DNA of 64,000 nucleotides, from assembly GCA_031553835.1 (NCBI GenBank), contig JAVBKX010000004.1, positions 152,717 to 216,716 on the forward strand. The letters are read 5' to 3'. Each line of letters starts with the position of its first letter. The stretch's first letter is position 1. A program made the translations under genes and the position numbers. This DNA is from JAVBKX01 sp031553835 (GTDB taxonomy: Bacteria > Bacteroidota > Bacteroidia > Bacteroidales > Azobacteroidaceae). The notes under the pieces are model-generated. The model saw nothing but the letters and a program-made list of their open reading frames with translations, was not told the DNA's origin and made no database searches. Below are positions 55,326-63,949 of the stretch, in pieces.

Positions 55326-57960
55326 CAACAAACATTTTCTTCCCGGTCAACAACATTTCCATCTGCTGCGCCTGCCCTTTATAAACCGCATCTTTCGATG
55401 GTTGTTTGCCTCCGACGCTGACCATTATCTTTCCAGGAATTACACAACGTTGCGCCAATCCGTCAACGATAGAAAAATTTTCAGATGTGAGTTTAAATTC
55501 TACTTGTCTGGATTCTCCGGCTTTGAGAAAAATACGTTTCACTCCCTGCAATGAACGGATAGGAAGCGGCAAATGGGAATCCAAATGGGAAATATACAAC
55601 TGTACGACCTCTTCGCCATCTCTATTGCTCTTATTTCTGACCGTCACTTTAACGATTGCTTCGCCGTTGGTAGTAACAGCAAACGGAGCTTCCATGTTGG
55701 AGTATTCAAATTCGGAATAGCTTAATCCATAACCAAATTCATACAACGGTTTTCCGGTAAAATACCGGTATGTACGATTCGTCATGCTATAATCTTCGTA
55801 AGCGGGCAGATCGCCATCGCTTACATAAAACGTTACTGGCAAACGGCCGGCAGGATTGTAATCGCCAAACAAGACATCGGCCAAAGCAGTTCCTGCATCC
55901 TGACCGCCATACCAGGCATTGATAATAGCCGGAAGATTTTCATTTTCCCAATTCACAGCCAAAGCGCTACCGGTGAGCATCACAAAAATAATCGGTTTGC
56001 CTGTCTTATTCAATTGTTTAAGCAACTCGGTCTGAACGGCCGGTAAATTGATAGAAGTGCGATCGCCTTTATTAAATCCGGGAACAAATACCGGCATTTC
56101 TTCTCCTTCGAGCGAGGGGGAAATGCCTCCGACAAATACGATGACATCAGACGCACTAATTTTTTTGATCAATTCATCCGGATTACTTTTCTTGCGGGTA
56201 ACAGTAGCAAGACTTACGCCTCCTCCTTCCGTTCCTTGCGTAAATTCAAACCGGATGTTGTATTTCTGTCCGGATTTAACCGAAAACCGATAGTATTCAA
56301 CACGAGCTTCCTGAGAACTATACCGGTTCATCACTTCCACGTCATTGACAAACAAGCGGAATCCGCTATCATCGCTGGTCATTTCAAAACAGACTTCTCC
56401 ATCTTTGACAGGAGTCAAAACACTTGTCCAGCGAGCAGTAACAACCCCCGAAGGTAATTTGGCGGCCGTTTTATGCTGGTTTCCGGCAAAGAAATCAATC
56501 GTTTTTTCATATTGAATCAGAGATGGAACTCCGCTATATTCTGTATTATCAAAATATTCGGCTCTAAATCCGGATTTTCCATCGATTTTCAATACATCAC
56601 CCAAATCAATAGGTAAAGAAACGGTATCGTTGGTTAATCCTACACCCTGGTCATAAATGATTTTTGTATTTTTCCCTAATTTTTGACGAATTCCTTCTAA
56701 TGGAGTAATTAATGCTGTCGGAGAACCGTTATAATTAGCAAGTAAACAGGTAGGATTATTCGCATTAGGGCCTATCACGGCTACCGTTTTTATCTTTTTC
56801 GATAAAGGAAGTGTATTTTTGTCGTTCTTTAGCAATACGATCGATTTGCGAGCCATTTCCAACGATTGTTGATGACTGGTTTCGGAACAAACGGTAGAAT
56901 AAGGTATTTTACTGAAAGGCACTTTATTATCAGGATCAAACATACCGAGTTTCATTCGGGCGGTAAACAACCGTTTGACGGAAACATCAATATCCGATTC
57001 TTTAATTTCACCCCGCTTTACAGCTTGCAACAACGCGCTGTAACTTCCTCCACATTCAAGATCTGTTCCGGCCAATACGGCATCGGCAGAAGCAGCAGCC
57101 GCATCAGGAGACGTTTTATGAGTCCGGTAAAAATTATCAATCGCACCGCAATCGGATACGACATATCCTTGAAAACCCCAGCGATTACGTAAAATATCTA
57201 CCATCAATTCATCGCTACCACAACAAGGAGAACCTTCGAAGCGGTTGTAAGCGCACATCACTGAATAAGCATCCCCGGTTTTAATCAATTTTTCGAATGC
57301 GGGCAAATAAGTATCCCAAACATCACGTAACGGAGGATAAACATCAAATACATGCCGGTTGTATTCAGGGCCGCTATGCACAGCATAATGTTTGGCGGTC
57401 GCCACCGTTTTCAGGTAATTAGGATCATCTCCCTGCAACCCTTTTACAAAAGCCAATCCCAATTCGCCGGTCAGAAATGGGTCTTCCCCGTATGTCTCCT
57501 GCCCTCTCCCCCACCTCGGATCGCGAAAAATATTAATATTCGGAGTCCAAAAAGTTAAACCGAAATACTGTGCATGTTTGCCTTCTGCGACGGCATGATG
57601 ATATTTGGCGCGAGCCTCATCGGAAATAACAGTCGCTGTGCGAAACATGGCATCTGTATCGAATGTTGCCGCCATGCCGATGGCTTGCGGAAATACAGTA
57701 GCATATCCGGCGCGGGCTACCCCATGCAAACATTCGTTCCACCAATTATAATTAGGAATACCCAACCGGTCGATGGCCGGAGAAGCATTCATCATCTGTG
57801 AAATTTTCTCTTCCAATGTCATGCGACCTACTAAATCGTCCACCCGTTGATTGATTGGTAAATCCGGATTTTGAAAAGGATACGATGTATGCCCTGCATT
57901 TTGAGCGAAAGAAAAACAGGCACAAGAGTACATCGAAATTAAGACAAACAGCTTTCTCAT
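55318..57960 (-). CDS. GH3 family beta-glycosidase with inserted PA14 domain
   Basis: 880 residues from ATG 57960 (signal MRKLFVLISMYSCACFSFAQ). GH3 N-domain ~30-350 with KHYAVHSGPEYNRH (~190) and nucleophile Asp in VVSDCGAIDNF (~269). A PA14 sugar-binding module is inserted in the GH3 C-domain (~465-585; FRAEYFDNTEYSG), then the C-domain resumes and ends in a fibronectin-III-like domain (~770-860). Such enzymes are exo beta-glucosidases or beta-xylosidases of the periplasm; the insert position matches the beta-glucosidase/xylosidase group. It could finish oligosaccharides made by the GH5 PUL, though 27 kb away. Its final codons lie in a repeat. Confidence 0.92.
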   Translation of the reverse strand: MRKLFVLISMYSCACFSFAQNAGHTSYPFQNPDLPINQRVDDLVGRMTLEEKISQMMNASPAIDRLGIPNYNWWNECLHGVARAGYATVFPQAIGMAATFDTDAMFRTATVISDEARAKYHHAVAEGKHAQYFGLTFWTPNINIFRDPRWGRGQETYGEDPFLTGELGLAFVKGLQGDDPNYLKTVATAKHYAVHSGPEYNRHVFDVYPPLRDVWDTYLPAFEKLIKTGDAYSVMCAYNRFEGSPCCGSDELMVDILRNRWGFQGYVVSDCGAIDNFYRTHKTSPDAAAASADAVLAGTDLECGGSYSALLQAVKRGEIKESDIDVSVKRLFTARMKLGMFDPDNKVPFSKIPYSTVCSETSHQQSLEMARKSIVLLKNDKNTLPLSKKIKTVAVIGPNANNPTCLLANYNGSPTALITPLEGIRQKLGKNTKIIYDQGVGLTNDTVSLPIDLGDVLKIDGKSGFRAEYFDNTEYSGVPSLIQYEKTIDFFAGNQHKTAAKLPSGVVTARWTSVLTPVKDGEVCFEMTSDDSGFRLFVNDVEVMNRYSSQEARVEYYRFSVKSGQKYNIRFEFTQGTEGGGVSLATVTRKKSNPDELIKKISASDVIVFVGGISPSLEGEEMPVFVPGFNKGDRTSINLPAVQTELLKQLNKTGKPIIFVMLTGSALAVNWENENLPAIINAWYGGQDAGTALADVLFGDYNPAGRLPVTFYVSDGDLPAYEDYSMTNRTYRYFTGKPLYEFGYGLSYSEFEYSNMEAPFAVTTNGEAIVKVTVRNKSNRDGEEVVQLYISHLDSHLPLPIRSLQGVKRIFLKAGESRQVEFKLTSENFSIVDGLAQRCVIPGKIMVSVGGKQPSKDAVYKGQAQQMEMLLTGKKMFVEN

Positions 57961-58049
57961 ACACATTAATTTTTTATTTAAATTGTAATTTCATCAAGTA
58001 TTTTGCTTACAAATCTAATGTTAATTTTTTATTTTCCCGTAAATTTCTC

Positions 58050-58057
58050 TACTTTTG
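58050..58057 (+). promoter_or_regulatory. -7 promoter box of hppA
   Basis: TACTTTTG, exact TAnnTTTG. It predicts a leader of ~130 nt (58064-58194) in which I could identify no known riboswitch. Confidence 0.55.
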
Positions 58058-58194
58058 CGGTACTTTCAACAACTATTATTGTCTGCACGACAAACCATGG
58101 AAATGCATGAAAAACAGTTGTGGGGGAAAGATAGGCCAAAGGCTTATTGTGTCAACAATCTAGTAACATTTTATTAATCTATTAACATTTTTTT

Positions 58195-60405
58195 ATGGTA
58201 GCAAACATTTTCTGGTTCATTCCGATTGCTTCTCTATTAGCATTGTTTTTTGCCTGGTATTTCTTTCGCAATATGATGAAAGAAAGTGAAGGCACTGATC
58301 TGATGAAAGACATTGCTTCGCATGTACGTAAAGGTGCGATGGCTTATTTAAAACAGCAGTACAAAGTGGTCACAATTGTATTTATTATTCTGGCCATTTT
58401 CTTTTCCATTTTGGCGTATGGTTTTCACATACAAAACCCATGGGTGCCCTTTGCATTCCTGACCGGTGGTTTTTTCTCCGGTTTAGCAGGATTCATAGGA
58501 ATGAAAACTGCGACCTATGCATCTGCCCGTACGGCGAATGCTGCCCGTAAATCGCTCAATGATGGCTTGAAAGTAGCTTTCCGGGCCGGAGCCGTAATGG
58601 GATTAACTGTTGTGGGCTTAGGTTTGTTGGATATCTCTTTGTGGTTTCTATTGTTAAATGCTTTTTATGATGCCAGCGTAGCTCAAAACTTAGTGATCAT
58701 CACTACTACGATGCTTACTTTCGGAATGGGTGCTTCTACCCAGGCGTTGTTTGCCCGTGTTGGAGGCGGTATTTATACTAAAGCAGCCGATGTAGGCGCC
58801 GACTTAGTTGGCAAAGTAGAAGCTGGTATTCCTGAAGATGATCCGCGCAACCCGGCCACCATTGCCGACAATGTAGGTGATAATGTGGGCGATGTTGCCG
58901 GTATGGGCGCCGATTTGTATGAAAGTTATTGCGGTTCGATACTTGCCACTGCCGCTTTAGGCGCTTCCGCTTTCTTCACCGACTCCGATACCCAAATGAA
59001 AGCAGTATTTGCTCCTATGTTGATTGCTGCCGTAGGTATTGTACTTTCTATCTTAGGTATTTTCTTAGTCCGCACTAAAGAAGGTGCTAATATGAAACAA
59101 TTGCTCGGCGCTTTAGGAAGAGGCGTCAATGTCAGTTCCCTTTTGATTGCCCTGTCCACTTTCGGAATTTTATATGTGTTGCAAATCACTAACTGGGTCG
59201 GAATTTCTTTTTCCGTAATCTCAGGATTGGTAGCCGGTATCATTATTGGACAATCTACCGAATATTATACTTCCCATTCTTACAAACCGACCAAAAGAGT
59301 TTCTGCAAGTGGTCAAACCGGTCCGGCAACCGTTATTATTTCCGGTCTTGGATTAGGGATGTTATCTACTGCTATTCCGGTGATTACAATTTCCATAGCC
59401 ATTATCATGGCCTTTTTATGCGCTATTAATTTTGATATAGCTCACATGATGTCGGCACATAATCTAAGCCTCGGCTTGTATGGAATCGGTATTGCCGCCG
59501 TTGGTATGCTTTCCACTTTAGGTATTACATTGGCTACCGATGCTTACGGTCCGATTGCTGATAATGCAGGAGGAAATGCTGAAATGAGCCATTTGGAACC
59601 GGAAGTCCGCAAACGTACGGATGCGCTGGATGCTTTGGGAAATACCACTGCCGCTACAGGAAAAGGATTTGCCATTGGTTCGGCCGCTTTAACCGCCTTG
59701 GCATTGTTAGCTTCTTATATGGAAGAAATCAAAATCGGACTACAGCACATCGGACGCAATGTATTGACTTTTGCTGATGGATCTACTGTAGAAACAGCTA
59801 AAGCATCTATTATCGACTTGATGAACTATTATCAAATCAACCTGATGAATCCAAGTGTGTTAGTCGGAGTTTTCATCGGTTCGATGATGGCATTCCTATT
59901 CTGCGGATTAACAATGAATGCTGTGGGACGTGCTGCTCAAAGCATGGTGGAAGAAGTTCGCCGCCAATTCCGGGAAATTAAAGGCATCCTTACCGGAGAA
60001 GCCACTCCCGATTATGCCCGTTGCGTGGAAATCTCAACCAAAGGCGCTCAACGCGAAATGCTGTTACCTTCTATTTTGGCGATTATCATTCCTGTCATTA
60101 CCGGAGTTATTTTTGGTGTTGCCGGAGTCATGGGATTATTAGTCGGCGGTTTAGGAGCCGGTTTCGTCTTAGCTGTATTTATGGCTAATGCAGGAGGCGC
60201 GTGGGACAATGCGAAGAAATATGTGGAAGAAGGAAACTTCGGAGGTAAAGGATCGGATGTTCACAAGGCTACAGTTGTTGGTGACACTGTTGGCGATCCT
60301 TTCAAAGATACGGCAGGACCAAGCTTGAATATCCTGATCAAATTGATGAGTATGGTGTCGATTGTTACGGCAGGATTGACAGTGGTTTGGACGTTGCTGG
60401 AGTAA
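58195..60405 (+). CDS. hppA: Membrane-bound ion-translocating pyrophosphatase
   Basis: 736 residues, about 16 membrane helices. The substrate loop GGGIYTKAADVGADLVGKVE (~192-211) and DDPRNPATIADNVGDNVGDVAGMGADLYESY (~218-248) hold the Asp residues that bind Mg-PPi. GNTTAATGKGFAIGS (~481-495) has Ala/Gly where K+-independent enzymes have Lys/Thr, marking the K+-dependent subfamily. It hydrolyses pyrophosphate and pumps Na+ and/or H+ out of the cytoplasm, saving energy in anaerobes. Single gene; terminator at 60434-60469. Confidence 0.96.
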   Translation: MVANIFWFIPIASLLALFFAWYFFRNMMKESEGTDLMKDIASHVRKGAMAYLKQQYKVVTIVFIILAIFFSILAYGFHIQNPWVPFAFLTGGFFSGLAGFIGMKTATYASARTANAARKSLNDGLKVAFRAGAVMGLTVVGLGLLDISLWFLLLNAFYDASVAQNLVIITTTMLTFGMGASTQALFARVGGGIYTKAADVGADLVGKVEAGIPEDDPRNPATIADNVGDNVGDVAGMGADLYESYCGSILATAALGASAFFTDSDTQMKAVFAPMLIAAVGIVLSILGIFLVRTKEGANMKQLLGALGRGVNVSSLLIALSTFGILYVLQITNWVGISFSVISGLVAGIIIGQSTEYYTSHSYKPTKRVSASGQTGPATVIISGLGLGMLSTAIPVITISIAIIMAFLCAINFDIAHMMSAHNLSLGLYGIGIAAVGMLSTLGITLATDAYGPIADNAGGNAEMSHLEPEVRKRTDALDALGNTTAATGKGFAIGSAALTALALLASYMEEIKIGLQHIGRNVLTFADGSTVETAKASIIDLMNYYQINLMNPSVLVGVFIGSMMAFLFCGLTMNAVGRAAQSMVEEVRRQFREIKGILTGEATPDYARCVEISTKGAQREMLLPSILAIIIPVITGVIFGVAGVMGLLVGGLGAGFVLAVFMANAGGAWDNAKKYVEEGNFGGKGSDVHKATVVGDTVGDPFKDTAGPSLNILIKLMSMVSIVTAGLTVVWTLLE

Positions 60406-60433
60406 TACTTATGCGGTAATTATTAAATTATAA

Positions 60434-60469
60434 AAACTGCAGTTTGTTTAATTGGACATTCTGCAGTTT
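60434..60469 (+). terminator. Terminator of hppA
   Basis: AAACTGCAG (60434-60442) pairs perfectly with CTGCAGTTT (60461-60469), 18-nt loop, followed by CTCGTTTT. Confidence 0.7.
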
Positions 60470-60886
60470 CTCGTTTTAGAGAAATGCTTTATCATATATT
60501 TTTTCATTAACGAAAGAAAAAATATATGATTTTCAAATACATTTCGTATTTTTGCGTTTCCCGAAGTATGAAATTTGATTGTAGTCTATTGAAATATAGA
60601 CATTTAGAGAAAGAAAAAGAAGAATGGGTAACGATAAGGAAACGAGCGAACTACTTTCGCCTGCTTTGGTTTTCCATCGTTTCAAAAACTCGTATACAAA
60701 GATAATACTTTATGTCTACACACAAATATTTCGAAGTAGAAAATCAGAAAGCACATTTCACACAGTATCTTTTTTGTATCTCTATAACATAAGTAAAACG
60801 CTGATATGAAGCCGTCAAAAAACTAAAGATTGCAAGAGGAAAACCAACTTAAAGGCATTTCCTTAATGGCAATGACACAATTATCC
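60470..60886. other. AT-rich non-conserved stretch with a 45-codon ORF, possible element junction
   Basis: Between the hppA terminator and the Crp-like gene there is no convincing gene. After the palindrome at 60491-60530 there is a -7 box TATTTTTG (60547-60554, within GTATTTTTGC) and an ORF from ATG 60568 to 60705 (MKFDCSLLKYRHLEKEKEEW, 45 codons) with plausible charged-helix composition but no recognisable family. It may be a gene remnant. An overlapping 61-codon frame at 60624 looks spurious. The decamer GTATTTTTGC recurs at 60887. Confidence 0.4.
60491..60530. promoter_or_regulatory. 15-bp perfect AT-rich palindrome
   Basis: ATCATATATTTTTTC (60491-60505) and GAAAAAATATATGAT (60516-60530) are exact reverse complements with a 10-nt loop. 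It lies directly upstream of the box TATTTTTG (60547-60554) and could be an operator, a second terminator, or an element-end recognition site. Confidence 0.5.
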
Positions 60887-60887
60887 G

Positions 60888-60895
60888 TATTTTTG
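60888..60895 (+). promoter_or_regulatory. -7 promoter box of the Crp/Fnr-like gene (near-leaderless)
   Basis: TATTTTTG, exact TAnnTTTG, ends only 5 bp before ATG 60901, so the transcript would begin at or next to the start codon. The wider decamer GTATTTTTGC (60887-60896) equals that at 60546-60555 and fits GTAnnTTTGC, the target core reported for CTnDOT. Confidence 0.5.
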
Positions 60896-60900
60896 CACTT

Positions 60901-61479
60901 ATGGATAAGTTTAACGGATATAATAAACAAGTGGACTTTTCAGATTTGGAGAGCCTATTTGTTGAAAAAGGGGTACTAAAAGAATTTAAGAAAAAAGAAT
61001 ACTTTGTTCTCCAAAATGACAAAACGCATCATATAGGCTTTGTTAAGTCGGGAATATTCCGCTTAACCCGTATAGATGCCAATGCTAATGAATGGATAAT
61101 CGGATATGCTTTCAAAGGAGAATTTTTATCTGATTATCCCGCTATGATGCACCAAACCAATTCATTAATCAATATACAGGCAGCAACTAACAGTGAAGTT
61201 TATATGCTTACTTCACAGGAATTAAATGATTTTTGGGAAACAAGCATGGACACCCAACGGCTTGGAAGATACATTGCAGAAATGATGTTTGAGGAAATTT
61301 ACAAACGTTTAATTCATTTCTATTGTGAAACGCCTGAACAACGCTATATTGCGCTGATGCAACGTTGCCCGAACCTAAAAGAGAATGTCCCATTAAAGGA
61401 AATTGCATCTTTCTTAGGAGTAACACCCGAAACGGTCAGTCATATACGCAAAAGGATGTTGCAAAAACGAAAATCTTGA
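60901..61479 (+). CDS. Crp/Fnr family transcriptional regulator
   Basis: 192 residues: cyclic-nucleotide-binding-type beta-roll (~15-120; YFVLQNDKTHHIGFVKSGIFRL, WIIGYAFKGEFLSDYPAM), dimer helix (~125-150) and HTH (~165-188; PLKEIASFLGVTPETVSHIRKRM). It lacks the Cys set of Fnr iron-sulfur proteins and the Arg/Ser needed for strong cAMP binding, so its effector is unknown. The methyltransferase-like gene follows 64 bp downstream with its own -7 box and may be a target. Confidence 0.88.
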   Translation: MDKFNGYNKQVDFSDLESLFVEKGVLKEFKKKEYFVLQNDKTHHIGFVKSGIFRLTRIDANANEWIIGYAFKGEFLSDYPAMMHQTNSLINIQAATNSEVYMLTSQELNDFWETSMDTQRLGRYIAEMMFEEIYKRLIHFYCETPEQRYIALMQRCPNLKENVPLKEIASFLGVTPETVSHIRKRMLQKRKS

Positions 61480-61511
61480 ATTGATTCAAGAGTAAATGTT
61501 ACCAACATGCG

Positions 61512-61519
61512 TAAATTTG
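61512..61519 (+). promoter_or_regulatory. -7 promoter box of the RlmJ-like gene
   Basis: TAAATTTG, exact TAnnTTTG, 24 bp before ATG 61544. The decamer GTAAATTTGC (61511-61520) also fits GTAnnTTTGC, showing that this pattern recurs simply as a promoter. Confidence 0.5.
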
Positions 61520-61543
61520 CATAAGAATTAATTTTATAATATC

Positions 61544-62485
61544 ATGGTAACAGAAGACAGATATACTTATAGCCACTTCGCTAAACCAGCTGATGTTTGG
61601 AAACATTTGGCACTGTGCGAAGTTATGAGAAATGAACAACCGAAAGTTTATGTTGAAACCAATTCAGCATGTGCCGATTATCATTTGAACCATACCCCCG
61701 AACAAGAATACGGCATTTACAATTTCATCGAAAAGGCAAAAGATTTCGAAGGTCTTTTAGAATCAATATATTACAAACTGGAGAGTTCTGCTATTCAAGA
61801 GAATAAGTATTTAGGTTCTCCCGCTTTGGCTATGCGTGTTCTTGGGAATGCCGTAGATAAATTCCATTTCTTCGACATTGAAACGGCAGCATTATCTAAT
61901 GTTATTGCTTTCGCAAATAGGAATCAGTTAGCCGATAAAGTTGAAATAATCAAACAGGATTCTATTATCGGAGTATTGGATTTATTGCCGAAGCTACCTA
62001 AGTCAACTTTAATACACATAGACCCGTATAACATTGATAAACCATCTACAAACGGAAAAGATTATCTGGATGTATTTACGGAAGCCTCTGAACGAGGAAT
62101 GAAATGTATTCTTTGGTACGGCTTCAATACTCTTGACGAGAAAAAACATCTCGCCGATTTTATGATTGACAAATTGTCGGGTAAAACGATTGACAACTTA
62201 TCATGTATAGAGTTGATTATGGATATTATACAGAAAAATACAATCTTGTGTAATCCCGGAATATTAGGTAATGGACTTTTGACGAGTAATTTATCTAATA
62301 CCTCTGCATCTACTATCGAGAAATATAGTAAATCGTTAACAGACCTATATCAAAATACCTATTATAATGGCTTCAAGGGAAGTATATACAGGGACATATT
62401 AGATATTAAAAGCGCAAAACCAACAAACAAAAAATCTATATCAAATAATTTGCGCCGTCCAAAGCGTGGACTTAAGATGAGGTAA
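61544..62485 (+). CDS. RlmJ-like methyltransferase homologue with altered catalytic motif
   Basis: 313 residues. The N-terminus YTYSHFAKPADVWKHLALCE (~7-26) mirrors the RlmJ start (HAGNxADVLKHxxL) and HFFDIETAALSNV (~108-120) occupies the SAM-binding position. RlmJ methylates A2030 of 23S rRNA at N6. The expected catalytic DPPY motif is here IDPYNID (Asp160-Pro161-Tyr162-Asn163), one Pro missing. The basic C-terminus (NNLRRPKRGLKMR) suggests nucleic-acid binding. It may methylate another RNA or DNA or be inactive. It lies in the probable mobile element behind the Crp-like gene. Confidence 0.6.
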   Translation: MVTEDRYTYSHFAKPADVWKHLALCEVMRNEQPKVYVETNSACADYHLNHTPEQEYGIYNFIEKAKDFEGLLESIYYKLESSAIQENKYLGSPALAMRVLGNAVDKFHFFDIETAALSNVIAFANRNQLADKVEIIKQDSIIGVLDLLPKLPKSTLIHIDPYNIDKPSTNGKDYLDVFTEASERGMKCILWYGFNTLDEKKHLADFMIDKLSGKTIDNLSCIELIMDIIQKNTILCNPGILGNGLLTSNLSNTSASTIEKYSKSLTDLYQNTYYNGFKGSIYRDILDIKSAKPTNKKSISNNLRRPKRGLKMR

Positions 62486-62552
62486 TTACTTCCAACCATT
62501 CTGCATAAAACTGGACTTCGGTCTTATTATCAATATTAATAATTTAAAATTT

Positions 62553-63195
62553 ATGCGTATGAATGATGTCTTAAACACGAGTTTTTTCAGCCTACTGGCT
62601 GAACCCTCACAAGAAGTAACCAACAAAGAAATGCAAAATGCCTATGCACAGTTTATTGTACATATGGAGGCTGTAAGTAATTCCGATGATTACGCAAATA
62701 TCTTTCGGACACTTAATCGCACTCGTATTGAGATGACACATTTGCAAACTGTATCCCGACACGAGCAGGGGGGAAAATGCCCTAAAATTCGCTTATCTTC
62801 AAAAAGCGTTGGTACTTGTCGATTCTGAATTAGAACTGTTAAATCTTAAAATCCAACATCCTGACCTGTTCCAAAAATCCAGTCAACAAACATTTGTGTC
62901 TGACCTCTATATTCTCCCTAAGTCGAAAGACTTGGGGATTGTTGCTTTAGGGGAGATTGTAGTTGCTCTTTTCTTCTCAAAGAAAGTATTCCAACGGAAC
63001 GGAAAACCTGCACACCTGATTCAAATTGCACAAGCCTTTGAGAAGATGTTTAATTGCAAGTTCGGGAGTATTTACGACCAACAGGAAAAGGTCTTTGACC
63101 GTAAACCGTTCAATCGGACGAAAGCCCTTGACTTCCTGCGTAACCTCATAATCCGAGAGGATAAAAAGGGCAAGAATAAACAAGATGAAAAATAA
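62553..63195 (+). pseudogene. RteC-family gene, broken by +1 frameshift in a G6 run
   Basis: The first frame (from ATG 62553, MRMNDVLNTSFFSLLAEPSQ) reads through RHEQGG and then becomes nonsense to 62828. The second frame, entered by dropping one G from the six at 62768-62773, gives EQGENALKFAYLQKALVLVD and continues to TAA at 63195. Joined, it makes a ~213-residue protein whose ELELLNLKIQHPDLF and NRTKALDFLRNLIIRED blocks match the RteC family, a regulator of CTnDOT-type excision and transfer. The break could be a real mutation, phase variation, programmed slippage or a sequencing error in the homopolymer. Confidence 0.75.
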
Positions 63196-63243
63196 TCATT
63201 TCGCAACAGTCTTATATTTAGGGCATTGCGAAAAATATTCGGG

Positions 63244-63261
63244 GGAGTAGTTAACTACTCC
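63244..63261 (+). terminator. Terminator after the RteC-like gene
   Basis: GGAGTAGTTAACTACTCC is an 18-nt perfect palindrome followed by TCTTTTTCT. A second weaker hairpin (TTCGCAA 63200-63206 with TTGCGAA 63226-63232) precedes it. Confidence 0.75.
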
Positions 63262-63344
63262 TCTTTTTCTGCTTCTCCGTTCTGCCGTCCTTTGCATCAT
63301 CAATCGATTGAGAAAATCAGTATTAATCTCAAAAACAAAGCAAA

Positions 63345-63689
63345 ATGTATATGAATAGCGAAGATTTTGAAAAATGGATGCAGAAGCTATCCAAGAAATT
63401 GAGTGAAATCGGTCAGGACTTGAAATCTCTGATAAACACCAAAGAAGTATTCGATGAAGAAGAGAAGCTATTAGATAATCAAGATTTAGCCTTTCTCCTG
63501 AAAGTATCGTACCGAACCCTCCAACGCCACCGCACAAGTAAAAGGCTACCCTATTTTATGATAGGTCATAAAACCTATTACCGAGTGGATGACGTTCGGA
63601 ACTTTGTCCGTGAACATATGGATTTTCAAACCTATCAGGACTTTGAAAAGAAGCGTCCAAAGAGCGATAAGGATAAAGAGCCTGAATGA
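63345..63689 (+). CDS. Excisionase-like helix-turn-helix protein
   Basis: 114 residues; ATG 63345 or 63351 are both possible starts. The N-terminal third is a charged helix (EDFEKWMQKLSKKLSEIGQD). The core DNQDLAFLLKVSYRTLQRHR and LPYFMIGHKTYYRVDDVRNF (~48-92) is the MerR/HTH_17 wing-helix of element-borne excisionase and regulatory proteins in Bacteroidales conjugative transposons. The tail is rich in Lys/Asp/Glu. It likely controls excision or the adjoining transfer genes. Preceded by the terminator at 63244-63261, so it has its own promoter. Confidence 0.8.
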   Translation: MYMNSEDFEKWMQKLSKKLSEIGQDLKSLINTKEVFDEEEKLLDNQDLAFLLKVSYRTLQRHRTSKRLPYFMIGHKTYYRVDDVRNFVREHMDFQTYQDFEKKRPKSDKDKEPE

Positions 63690-63821
63690 TTCTGCTTTTT
63701 TAGTTTGATGCAGAATAGAGCAAATGAAAGAGGCTGTTTTAGTCTATGCCTCTTATCCTAACGCTCCGCATTTAGCAGAAACGACCTCGCCTGTCGGCTC
63801 TGTCTGTTTCGCTAAATTGAG

Positions 63822-63949
63822 CAAGAGGGAACTGGACAAGTCCTGTTCTTCCCTCTTGCCCTGCGGGGCAAAGCCTTCGGCTTTAGCGTGTTATGAAAAC
63901 ACGCTGTAATTAGTCTAATAATTAGCCATTTATGATTATGGCTAATTAT
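63822..63949. other. Cluster of palindromes before the next gene, possible oriT or regulatory region
   Basis: The gap 63690-63992 has no supported gene. It holds three hairpins: CAAGAGGGAA (63822-63831) with TTCCCTCTTG (63849-63858), enclosing GGACAAGTCC; AAAGCC-TTC-GGCTTT (63870-63884); and ATAATTAGCC (63918-63927) with GGCTAATTAT (63940-63949). A gene seems to start at ATG 63993 and leaves the window after two codons. Such structures before mobilization genes often mark oriT. Confidence 0.5.

Noticed and set aside
58058..58194. Riboswitch in the hppA leader
   Set aside because: I looked for known conserved cores or strong stems and saw none that I could support.
60624..60809. 61-codon ORF on the plus strand
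   Set aside because: It has no recognisable motif, overlaps another small frame from 60568 and ends in low-complexity hydrophobic sequence.
63724..63909. 61-codon ORF in the palindrome region
   Set aside because: It reads straight through two strong hairpins and is better explained as non-coding structured DNA.
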